In this document: positions 23,301-34,074 of the stretch, in pieces
Numbering within the stretch: the first letter of the stretch is position 1
How the letters are laid out: each line of letters begins with the position of its first letter
Origin: Collybiopsis luxurians FD-317 M1
Taxonomy: Eukaryota > Basidiomycota > Agaricomycetes > Agaricales > Omphalotaceae
Reading direction: 5' to 3'
DNA: 64,000 nt
NCBI GenBank assembly: GCA_000827265.1
Contig: KN834836.1
Coordinates: forward strand, 1-64,000
Program-made: the position numbers and the translations under genes
Notes under the pieces: model-generated
The model's input: the letters and a program-made list of their open reading frames with translations, nothing else
The model's database searches: none
Told to the model about the DNA's origin: nothing

Positions 23301-26300
23301 GAAGCTATCGGAACAATGGGAGATTGAATATCAACCTCTGCAGCAGTAGATGTAAGATCATCGGCTATAGGTAACATTGCGTCGCAATGGTAGCCATAAG
23401 GTACTACAAGCATTTTGCTCCTACAACCTATCGAGGCATCGAGGAAAGCCTTGAATTCCTGCAGTGTTGCGACGGGTCCGGAAACGACACAATCATCAGG
23501 ACTATTGTAGCAGGAGATGACGAGGGAATTGTAAGCGGCAGATGACCCAAGCAGGTCTTCAACGGTTTCCGGAGAAAGGTTGACGGCTAGCATCCCGGTC
23601 GAGTCAATGGTGCATTTCTGTAGCATCAGCCGGGCACGGTGAGCGACGAGTTTTAAAGCTCCTTTCAGATTCAACACGCCGGCGAGGACAAGCGCAGCGT
23701 ATTCACCGAGGCTTGAGGTGAGAACAGAGATGAGAGGACGTGAAAATAGAGAAGAAAAATTGGCGCACCTGTGGCCAATAAGTGCAGAAGGCTGCAATCC
23801 CCAGGAAATCCAAAGCCTTGCAAGTGCATATTCCAAAGAAAAAATAGCTGTTTGATATATTTCGATCTCCGCTGGACGCGTCCTAGAAGCCGGATCGCCC
23901 TTAATAACAGACACAATGCCCGAGAATCCCATAGAAATTAGAATACTGTTGCATTCATCAATATGTTGCCTGAACATAGGCGAAATTCCATATAGGGCAC
24001 TCCCCATACCGAGATATTGGCCACCTTGCCCGGAGAAAACGAACACAACCTTCGGATTAGGACGAGTCGACGAACTAACGACCGTCGCTTTTCGCAAATT
24101 CTCCAACAGCTGGGTACGCTCCGATGCTACAACAGCCAGACGATACGAATATATCTGGCGCCGTGCAGTCATTGAGTAAGCGATATGGGAGAGGGGAATG
24201 TCTTTGCTGTCTCGGCTTAGGAGCCATTCAATGTATTTCGAGCGCAGAGCTTGAAGAGCAAATTCGTCTTTGGCCGACATGGTAAACACCAAAGGGTGAG
24301 AGAATGCTGGAGGAGTGGGCTGTATCTCTTCTTCTAATATCAGCGCCGCATTGGAGCCTGAGGCGCCGTAGTTGTTGAGAAAAGCGACTCTGGAGTAGCC
24401 TTCGTGCGAAGGCTTCCAAGGAATCAGTGCTTGTGATATCACGGTATTGTCCTTTTCCAGAGGTTCGATAAGGGGGTTTAGCTGGCTGAAAGAAATCTGA
24501 GGCGGGATCAATCGATGTTTGAGCATTAGCAGCAACTTTGCCAAGCTTGCAGCCCCAGAAGCGGCCTCAAGATGGCCTAAATTTCCTTTCACACTCGTGA
24601 TATGAAGCGGATTCCATGATGAACGATCAGATGTGAAAACATTGCGAATGCTGGCGAGCTCGTTTACATCGCCCGCTTGTGTGCCCGTTCCGTGTGCTTC
24701 AACGACATTGACACGAGAAGCAGTGATGCCTGAATTCCGAAGCACCTGTCGGAAGAGGGCCATCTGAGTTGGAGCATGGGGATGAGTGATTGATTGGGCT
24801 AAACCGCTTTGGTTAACTTCAATGCCTCGAATGACCCCATATATATGATCGTTCTCAGCGATAGCATCGGACAGTCGTTTGATAACAAACATCCCGCAGC
24901 CTTCACCTCGTGAATATCCGTCTGCTTTTGCGTCAAAAGCTTTACACGACCCAGTTGGACTGAGGAAATGGCCACGATCTAATCCGAGAAACATCTATAG
25001 TTAACGCGTTACTGTTGAGTTTTCTGCACCGAAAGTCAAGGAAACCTACGTCTGGACTTGAAATCACATTGACACCTCCAACTAAGGCAGAATCGCAGTC
25101 GCGGTTCATCAGTGCACGGGCTCCTTGATAAATGGCGACCAGAGATGAGGAACAGGCGGTTTCGATTACGACTGAAGGACCACTGAAACCCATTGCATAA
25201 GAAATGCGGCCACTGAGGAACGCTTTTAGTGTTCCTAAACTGCAGTTAGATACAGCTGAATGGTCTCCGAAGAAGATGAACTTCGTACCAGTGCTGTAGT
25301 AAACGTCAATATGGTCATGGAGATTTTGAATGTAGTCGTGAGTAGCAACGCCTATGTAGCACCCGACCATCTCAGGCTGCGATGTCAGTGTATCACCCGG
25401 AACATATCCGGCGTCCTCTAAGGCCTCATACGCTGTGTGTAATAATATACGCTGTTGCGGATCCATGCACTTCGCTTCCCGAGGGCTAATTTTGAAGAAG
25501 CGATTGTCAAAGCCGCCAGGAGTCTCAATGAAGTTTCCGGTGCGAGCTTTCATGTAACGATTAGGATTCTTGGTCCCGTCGTAATCCCGTATGTTGAAGC
25601 AGCGTTCAGGAATCTAGATATGCCCTGCTACTCAGCTGTATGTCCCAAAGAAAGTTAGATGTAGCCATTACCTCAGACAGAGTGTTGATACCCTGTTCAA
25701 GAATCTCCCAAAGCTTGGATACATTGGGAGATCCGGGCATGTTCACGGCCATCCCAACAACGGCAATCGCATCCTGTTTCGGCTGGGACTTGGGTATATT
25801 CTCCGAGTTTGTGCTCAAATCATGCAAGTGAACGCGTCCCTTGGGACAAGCCCTTTCTAAACCTCGAGACAAAGCAACTCCTGGACCGAAATTGAGAAAT
25901 TTTAGGTCTCCGTCAGGGAAAGATTTAGCGACTTCGCTCGCGACAAGGTCCCACCGTACGGGCTGTACGAGGAGCATATCGATAACGAGGAGTAGAAGGG
26001 AGGATCCATCATTTGGAGCAGATCGATCTAAGAGTATTCCGTTGGAAGTTGAGCGGACTGGAGCAAGAAGATCGCTCAGGTCGGGGAAACGAATATCACG
26101 ACGGACAACATCGGAGAGAACTTGTTCACGTGTGCTTTTAAGCACGAGCGGACAATGATACAGGGTATCGACGGACGTAGAGTGAGCAACTACCGATGGT
26201 CCAAAGATCGTAGTTACTTTTGCAAAAATCTCCGCGAGAAGGGTAGGACTGCCCGAGACGGTGACGCACGAATCATCCATGACTGCCGTTATGTAAAGAC

Positions 26301-27016
26301 CGGAAGGATCAGCCCTATGACTCCTTTGCTAAAAGCGAAATCAGCGTACGTAAAGAAAACCAGAAGATGGAGCTTACTTCTGTAAAATTCTCAATGGCTT
26401 CTTGAGCAGCTTCTTGGGAGGTACCGAGGAGTACGAGACTCCAAGGAAGCGCTGTTTCTGCATCTGAAGTGCTGCGTCGATATAGTTGGCATCGAATCCC
26501 AATCCAAAGCGCCAGTCTATACACCTCCACGGCGAAGGAAAGATACGAAGCGGTAGAATAAGATGCAGCGACTACGCAGGCAGGAAGGATTCCTGATGAG
26601 AATCCCAGGACGCCGACTCGAGACGCCGAGTGATTGGATAGCAAATCACTGAAGGGAGTAAGAGATCCGCTCTCCAGTCCAAAGCGTTCAACAAACGAAA
26701 GATATCGAAGCAGCTGGACGAGCACGAGCGTTGAACTGGACATAACCGGATTATGGAAGAAACGCAAGAGCCACATGGAAAGAAGCGTCTCCGGGGACCT
26801 GAAATCTTGTGGATCGACGTCAACTTGCGAAAGTTCTAGTGCAGAGAGAGTAGACAGTTCCTCTATGAATGCTTCATGACACATAGTCAAGAGAGTTGAA
26901 CCATGCCGAGAATCTGGGTTTATGCAGTCGGTGTAGGCAGAAAGAGTGGACAGCGACGACCCTTGTCCTGAAAATATCGGTACATGCAGCTGACCGCTGC
27001 TGCCAAAATGATGCAT
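20311..27016 (-). CDS. non-reducing polyketide synthase, SAT-KS-AT-PT-ACP-ACP-TE
   Basis: Iterative type I non-reducing PKS of roughly 2,100 residues, making an aromatic polyketide from malonyl units. Domains in order: SAT (motif GFSSGILPA near 26680, with His in VDTLYHCPL); KS ([28 protein letters not shown]); AT with [10 protein letters not shown] restored across an intron near 23740; product template with His in [15 protein letters not shown] and Asp in [12 protein letters not shown]; two ACPs with GIDSLMLIE and GLDSLAAME; thioesterase with [12 protein letters not shown] across an intron and His in IPGHHFQAF. The last exon encodes [17 protein letters not shown] and the stop at 20311. Other introns lie near 20350-20395, 20870-20915, 24995-25050, 25210-25260, 25610-25670 and 26340-26375. 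The domain order matches basidiomycete orsellinic-acid-type synthases; the product is inferred. Confidence 0.93.
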
Positions 27017-29448
27017 GTCGGGGGAGAGTACAAAGGGGAGGATTTCGGACGTGACTTTATAAGGGAGAAGAGGACTTCGATCTTACGATGAATATTCCAG
27101 ATAAGGAAAAGAATGCCTAGACTTGAAACGAGAGTAATCACAGCAAGAAGACATCGAAAAAGAACGAATTTTGAGCTTCAAACAATTCAATGTCTGAAGT
27201 TCGGGCTCGGAGAAAAGACAATATTGCCTTCTCTCTCTTCCTATGGAAAACTCCGGATGGTCTGGACAGAGAATGTGCCCCTACGAAAGCCAGAGTACGG
27301 AGCCGTGAAAAAGCCCGCAATTCCAAGAAAACTTCGCCAAGCTTCGCGTCTTCCCAGTTATTTCGTAACGAGTAAAAAAAAATTAGCTTCAGATACCCGC
27401 AAAAAGTAAAATTTGATGTACCTAGGACCTCAAACTTGACGGTCTCGATGACTTGGGTCGAGGAAGGAAAGAAACCTGGGCTGAAACGATGAGGAAGGCG
27501 AACCCATTGCGTCACGTAAAGCTTCGCCCGATCCCTCCCATGTCTGAGACGAGAGGCCGGCCGGGAATTTCGATCACGTGGGCGTCCAAGCTTACGCGCC
27601 GCCGCAAGGAACGCGTGGATCACCTCTGGAGCATACGAGGTTGAGTCTATCCAAATGGTTCCAATTCTCTGTGGAAGCCTGTCAAAGCAGCTGCAGACTC
27701 AAGCAGTAGGAAAGCTTAAGCTTTAAAAATGAGTGTATATCAGAGTATACTGTCACTGTGAACTACGGGGTCCTTTACGGGGTCCTTTTTCGAGGGGCTT
27801 TTTACGACACTATAGCAGAATTGTCTTCTCCCAGCCTCCTCTGAGTCTCTTTATGACACGATGTGCCCAAGATTGAGGTAAATGTTAAACTGTAACGGTG
27901 TCGAACGACGGCTGTTTTCTCCGGACTTAAGTTTCGTCCTGTCGGACTTGACTAGACAGTTTTCCACTGTCAGACAGATAAATTGAGTGCTGCTAGAAGT
28001 AACGGTAGTGGCAAATCAGTCCCAACTACTGCTGAGACAGGCACCGTACGAGTCGTGATGGGAGTGGCGAGGCAAGTCACGCATTTGAAGTCGATGCTAC
28101 CCTATTCGTTACGAGGTCATTTCTATTTGCAAGATTTCGGGGTCACCGAGAACGCCGTGTTAAGCTAGTCTGGGTTTCACGTCTCAGCATCGTTCATGCA
28201 AGCTGCAGAATAAGCTGCGGAAAATCCGAATTCCACTTCCCGCCGGTACCGATGGGTGGCTGAGAATACCCAGCTGCCAACTTTTTACGGGATCCCTCGA
28301 AATAAATTTCGTGTGCCTTGTCTGTGTATCATACGACTCGCCTGTAAGTATGACTCCCTCGTCCCCTTTTCTTCGGACACTGGATATAGCCTGAGTAGCT
28401 CGACTCAATTATTCCGGGAAGTTCGGGGCTTTCTATTTCTCGCTTGAATCCACTATACCTACCTCAGCGGTCCCCAGGATCTCCAAAGCATGCTCATACT
28501 TATCGGGTCACAAGCACTAGATTTTTGCCGCTTCATTCAAAAATAGGTTTCTCAACCGGGCTGGAAACCGCACCAAAAGATTCACACTTGAGAATAAAAT
28601 AACTTTGTTAGATTTCTCGGCGCGATAACAGAAGAGCTGTAACCCTAGTATAATTACTTATATCGGCTTGCTCAATGCCGTCGATCTGACCCCGGTCGCC
28701 ATATTCATTCCCAGGAGCCGCGTTTCTTCGACCTTTACCATTCCTTTTGAATATGTAAAGTGACCCGCGTCTAAAGTATGTCAAAAAGGTTCCAGCCTGG
28801 TCGATCATGATTCTCTCCTGGCAGAGTCCCAGTCCAGACTTTCTGCCAGGAGAGTGGCTGAGAAATTGAGGAACGGAGTCGGCCTAAGCTAGCGATAGGA
28901 TGCAATCATGTCCTAGGTGTCACCGTTCATTCATTGCCGCAGGTAGGATCCGACTCGCAAGGGTTCTAAAATACAACCTAGCAAGAAGCAGTGTCGTTAA
29001 CATCGTATGCATTTGGTCACGCTCAAAAACTCAGAGATGAATTGCCATGACCCTGCATCTAAACGGGATTCATGATCATCATGGAAAATACATGATTGTG
29101 CTATAGGGATCGATCCCCAGGTCAGATTGAAATCACTGCAACCGAATCCTATACACGAGTCGACAGAGAAGCATTCTAGAAATTCATTCATTGGCACATT
29201 GATTGCATAGAACCGCGCTGTCTTCGAATGCCGTGATGTTTTCGTGAAAACTAATTAATGAACACCTGTGCAATAGGTGTCCGCCGAATAGGACTTTCAA
29301 GCCTTGGCGGCTGATCCAATTCCACTCTTCTCGCAACCATCGCATGAATGCCGAATGTGCCTTTCCAATTGATACTTATCCCCTTAAGCTTTCGTCGTCC
29401 TGGCAAGTTAGTCTCAAAAGACTTGAATCAGATTCTTGAACGTGATGC
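27017..29448. other. intergenic region between the PKS and the regulator
   Basis: A divergent spacer of about 2.4 kb that should contain the PKS promoter and the upstream part of the regulator promoter. It has a tandem ACGGGGTCCTTT doublet near 27767-27790 and a 13 bp perfect inverted repeat at 28813-28854. Open frames on both strands at 27138-27644 have no recognisable motifs. Confidence 0.5.
28813..28854. repeat. 13 bp perfect inverted repeat
   Basis: CTCTCCTGGCAGA at 28813-28825 is mirrored by TCTGCCAGGAGAG at 28842-28854 with a 16 bp spacer. It lies in the shared upstream region of the PKS and the zinc-finger regulator. It could be a binding site for a dimeric factor, a hairpin, or the end of a small element. 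Confidence 0.6.
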
Positions 29449-29456
29449 TATATAAG
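29449..29456 (+). promoter_or_regulatory. TATA box of the zinc-finger regulator
   Basis: TATATAAG about 96 bp upstream of the ATG at 29545. It supports that ATG as the start of the first zinc-finger exon. Confidence 0.55.
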
Positions 29457-29544
29457 TGGAGTACTAGACGTATGATCTAGGGTACGTTGAGCCCATCTTC
29501 ATATCCCGCTATCTCTTGACATTGGCCTTCCTTATCAGTGCAGC

Positions 29545-30935
29545 ATGGCCACCCAAACAACTTCCAATTATTCAGTGACCGCCCGAGCTCGTAGTCACAG
29601 AGGAAATGTCCCAACATTGCCCAAGGTATTTTCTGCGCTGCACTACCGATTATCCGAAGTCAACGGTTTTTTAGACAAAACAGTGTGCCCTATGTCCTGC
29701 GCAGTTTACCAGAACCACGCATCTGAATCGACACATCCGCTCTCGTAGGTAACTTTCCATCATGATGGTTTTAAAACCTATTCATCTCCGTGGAAGATAC
29801 CAATGAGCGTTGTCATCGATGTCATGTATGTCAAGCTCCGCTTTAATCTTCACTGTTCTAAATTAGGTACTTCAGGTTTGCGGAGCAGAATTTACCCGCA
29901 GTGACTTGCTTACCAGGCATCGAAAAACTTGCCGTGAAGCGTATGTTTTTTGTCGTAACTTTGTTCTATGATTGATGGGAGCAATTGATTCAGAAATGGA
30001 GCGCCTCGCTCTCGGAGAAGATCGTGCCAGGCAAGGAACTCATTCGTTGAATTGCTCATTTTTCCTTGACATTCGCTCATTAACAGTCATGCGTGAGATC
30101 CAAAGTCAAGTGCGATCTCAGCCAACCATGTTCAAGATGCGCTTTGCAAAGAAAAGAGTGCACATATATCAACAACCCAGCAGATTACCAACATGGACAG
30201 AGCGCTGATTCAAATGCTGGATCCCTTCAGCTTCCTTCGGCCTTGCGTTCTTCACCATGGTCCGCAGATAGCCAACTTCAGGGCTTTGAAGATCCTCAGA
30301 CCAGCGCCCATCCCCTGAATCTGGAAAGCAGGCCCACTCCTTCTGCTCAACAGCGCCAGCACTTCTCTCAGAATGATTTAGGGTTAAACTCGGCAACTGC
30401 CTTGTCCTTACCACTGGCCCAGCCCTCAGATCCTGGCCAGCGTCCCAAGATCATAAATCAGAAAGATCTATGTTCTAACTTGAGAGAGTTCTTCCACCCG
30501 ACGCTCCCGGCAAATACCTGCGATATCAGCGTACCCCAAGACAATAGGCCTTCCCAGTCCCCTTTGCATTTTCAAAATCAGGCCCGCCCACACTCGCATT
30601 GGCTGCCTGTGGCCAATGACTTAGGAGCTGCCGATTTTTCCTGGAGTGAAATCAATTCATTGAACTCTGAACCGATTGGATTTTTCATGACCCAGTCTTC
30701 TCCCCTTGTACACGAGCAGTCCATGGTGCCGTCGGCGAGTGATATCGAGCGGAGCCGAGCGGAATCATTGGTATCTGTGAACGGATATAACAACACCTTC
30801 TCTTTGGCGCCGCAAGTACGCCATCCGGCGTTAGAACAAACATTGCAGTTGCAGAATCAATTACGGTGGTTTAATGGAAATGCTAGACGTCCAACATCGT
30901 ACGGGATGGATAGGAGTTCGAGTACACCTTGTTGA
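29545..30935 (+). CDS. transcription factor with two C2H2-type fingers and a Zn2Cys6 cluster
   Basis: Six exons read from splice sites and zinc ligands: 29545-29625, 29675-29744, 29797-29825, 29876-29940, 29994-30030 and 30087-30935. Exon 2 encodes a classical finger (CALCPAQF...HLNRHIRSH). Exons 3-4 encode a second finger, CHVCGAEF...RHRKTC, with C2HC ligands. Exons 5-6 form a fungal binuclear cluster (CQSC, then VKC, then CSRC...C) with the spacing C-x2-C-x6-C-x5-C-x2-C-x6-C. The intron between exons 5 and 6 uses a GC donor (cag|gcaagg). The rest is a Ser/Pro/Gln-rich region typical of activation domains; I see no fungal-specific middle homology region before the stop at 30935. It is a nuclear DNA-binding regulator and, by position, a candidate regulator of the PKS. 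The 3' end could continue through unseen exons. Confidence 0.8.
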
Positions 30936-33900
30936 TCAGTCTCTCGCTTGTAGCGTACCAGTGCTTGCAGTGAGTCCATGGTGATTTGTTCCATACGAAT
31001 TTGTGGTTGCTAATTGTACACATGTCCATAAAAAATGTCAAAAAAATTCTCAGTAGTTGTTCAGCCTGACAACCTCGCAGAAATCTATTGTTTGGTCGGG
31101 CCTCCGTAGTGTCATTCATCCTCTCCGATCCTATCCCCATCGATCAGTAATCTCGGCAGCTGTTGGGATGGTGAAGTCCTTATTCGGTGTTCCGCCCATG
31201 CACGGGATCTCTTCTAGTCTGCTTCAGCTTGTCGGGAACGACAAAGATAATCATATCGCACGTCGTAGGCTGCTTTAGGGTGGGCATGTGCCTACTGTGC
31301 AGTCTGCAAGCTTCAGCAATCGACATCGGGAAAATGATACAAGATAAAGTCTGGCTTCATGTGTTAGGCACGGAGATGTAGGAACTCCTAGTTCCCAATG
31401 CGGGGAATACATTTTTGTTTATCTTTTCTCGAAACCCATGGTGGAGAGGACAGGTATGCACTGATACTACCGATACGTACCTCATCACTCGGAAAAATCG
31501 ATGAGAGTCTTCATCAATAAATTATGCATCTACCGCACTTTTAGCACAAGATTCATACTGTACGCTGAGCCGCTATTCCGTATACTGAATACAACGGTGA
31601 CGAACCGAAGTGAATACGGTTAAAATGAGTTCCTCGAACCGGATTACGGCGTATGGTGTACATAGCACAATCTGGAATGTCACAAGAAAAGTCATCACAA
31701 GGAGTACTATGTCGTAGTGAGACGGATGGAGCTCAAGAAGCAACTGCATGAGTTCGCCACGAACTGCAAACAGATCACCTGAAGTTTGCTGTCCGAGGAA
31801 CATGATAAATCCCAATCTCTCTCTCGGAATCCTTTCTCGAGCCCTCTCCCATGACAATGGTCGCTCACATCACCGAAACTACGTTAGACTTGATACAGGA
31901 TGGCAAGTGGTAGCCATATCCACCCGTGATAAAGGTGGAATGAGAACAATCACGACCCGTTGCGGCGCAGATTGGGTCGTTTGGTTTTTGCTCTAGTTCT
32001 GGCGTATCCAGAAGGCCGGCCATGTTGTTGACTCCTTTGGGTCTACATTAGTAAAGGCTGGGTCCACCTTCGCTCAATGATGGAATGCAACGGCAAACAA
32101 ACTTCAAAAAAAAATTTTGGTGGAATGGGAACGATCATGACCCAGTCCTGAGGTATGGATACAGATTTGGAAGCTGGGCTCTGGCGTATCTGTAGAAGGC
32201 CGGCCACGTTGTTTACTCCATCGGGTTTACGTCGGTGAAAGACTTGCTAATGGGGAGTCCTCATTCTCGTCAACGTCAGGTATGAAGTAAGAGTACCAGA
32301 CTGGATAATCCGAGCGGGGACCTAGTTAATCCGTATTCCGATCAAGATAGTAGGTACCATGGACAATCTGTTGTTCAACAGAGATCCCATCATTGCAATT
32401 GAAGAAAAAACACAGCTCCGGAATGAAGTGTCCAATAATTTTGCGGACTGCATGCAAGGCACTGTGCCCAACTATGCCCTGTGCCTTTTCCGTACGAATT
32501 TCTTGAATGGCACTATTTCTTTCCGCTCCACTCCCCTGCGCTCTGTTGAATGATATCTGCCAGGCCCCACAGTCGGAATATGTATGCAGGACAAAATTAG
32601 GTGTTTGATGGGCATCGAAGCGTTCCTGACAATATTAATAGGAAGGCCAAAGGTTGAAGCCTGTAATGCACGGCGTGGAATGGCCTGTCTAGTCTTCCGG
32701 AACGGCCCGCGTCAGCTTGGGACGCGTCTGAGAGACTCTTGAACTGTCGCTGACGCGCATGGATGTTTCCAGATCGCTAAAAAGTCGCGTTGTCATCTTT
32801 TGAAATCTTTAGCCGCGACTGGGCGTTTGAAGCAAGTTGGAAATAAACTTTGTCAAAGGCTCCAAATACCTTCGGCAGGCTTCGGCATCGAGGCGAAGGC
32901 CAATTTGATCTATTAGAGGATAATTCTTATTCTTTGATGACTGAGCAGATTGCGCTTCGCACTAACCTGAGCTTCCCAGCTTGCAGTTTACCCGTGATGC
33001 AGCGATTACACTCACCTGAGCACAGGTCGAAAGTGGTGTCATTGTACCAGACTACACTGTAGTAGTTATAGTTCGTTGTATAACATATGAAACATGCGGT
33101 AAGCTTGCAGCCATCATCTTCAAAATCCCAACGCAGCACCCGGAATATCCTAAAAAAGTCCTTATTTACGATTTGTCAGTGAGAAAGCGTCTGGAAGATA
33201 AAGCCTTTGAGCGACGGACTGATTTCAATCCAGAGAATTGGACCTATCCGCGAAAGAATTGACATGCGTGTTCACGAAAAATCTGGGATATTGAAGTCCT
33301 CAGGGTCCAAATCATAGCAACACCGCTGACGGTACAAAATGCTGGTGGTAGTGGGATCGGTGGCGAGGGAGGAGCAGTGGGAATTTCAGTAAACAGCTGT
33401 TTGAGCAGCCTATAGAAAGCAAGAATTCCCCAACCTAGCAGTGTAACGGGGATTCGAAAGCCTCCTGGTTTATGGCCAAGCATTCAGCATTTACGGCGAA
33501 ACCAGCACAGTGAGATCTTTCATGGCCATTCGAGCGCGTGTCACCGCTTCAGGGAATTGAAGTGCCTGGCAGATAACTTGGTGTAGCTTTTTTTATGTCG
33601 TCAGTTTCACCATGGCCATGAAATACACTTATGAAAGCTCACAGTGAGGATACAAGCTTAGGTTAACAGCATATTATTTCAATGCGTATCATGTAGAACT
33701 GAGGCAGGTCCTTACAGACTTAACAGGGCAAGCCTTCGAGTCACGAAAGGTCACGAACACAACCAGGTCCACATTCATAGAATCTCGCAACCACATTCGT
33801 AGGGGCCCGTAACCGAAGCTGAGCTATCTATAGCCTCGGATAATCTACGGGTAAAAACTACCATGCCTTATTAGGGCATGCCGTCGGTAACCCATCCAAT

Positions 33901-34074
33901 ATCGGAAATGTCCGTCGGTAAATGTGCCTCTGGGAACACCTTCATATAGATGCATAGGCGCCCTCATGCCTGCGGTCTGATTTCCATTCACAATCGAATC
34001 CAACGTATTTAGAGGCTCCGTCTGGTGCTCTGTCCTTAACAACCACCGTCTCTGGTATTTCTTCACACTCCGAA
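30936..34074. other. gene-poor region with a direct repeat
   Basis: No gene could be recognised on either strand. Short open frames at 31573-31857 and 32927-33139 (minus), 32359-32553 (plus) and 33244-33483 (minus) lack family motifs. An imperfect direct repeat of about 130 bp lies at 31934-32248. Decayed 3' exons of the zinc-finger regulator could be hidden at about 31030-31380. Confidence 0.4.
31934..32248. repeat. imperfect direct repeat, two copies of about 130 bp
   Basis: Copy A (31934-32062) and copy B (32119-32248) share GGTGGAATG, then GAACRATCAYGACCC, then CTCTGGCGTATC-like, then AGAAGGCCGGCCAYGTTGTT and ACTCC-TTGGGT-TAC blocks in the same order. They are about 185 bp apart from start to start. 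No open frame is conserved between them. Confidence 0.65.

Noticed and set aside
23737..23790. Extra residues inside the PKS acyltransferase active-site motif
   Set aside because: The insertion is an intron with a GTGCGC donor; splicing restores [10 protein letters not shown].
27138..27644. Overlapping open frames on both strands upstream of the PKS
   Set aside because: No motif, no splice continuity and biased composition; treated as promoter-side DNA.
29095..29130. GGGATCGATCCCC string resembling a tRNA T-arm
   Set aside because: It is a plain palindrome with no loop, and no acceptor, D or anticodon arms fit around it.
32927..33139. Minus-strand open frame with several cysteines, possibly a small secreted protein
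   Set aside because: No start with a signal peptide, no clear exons around it and no recognised family.
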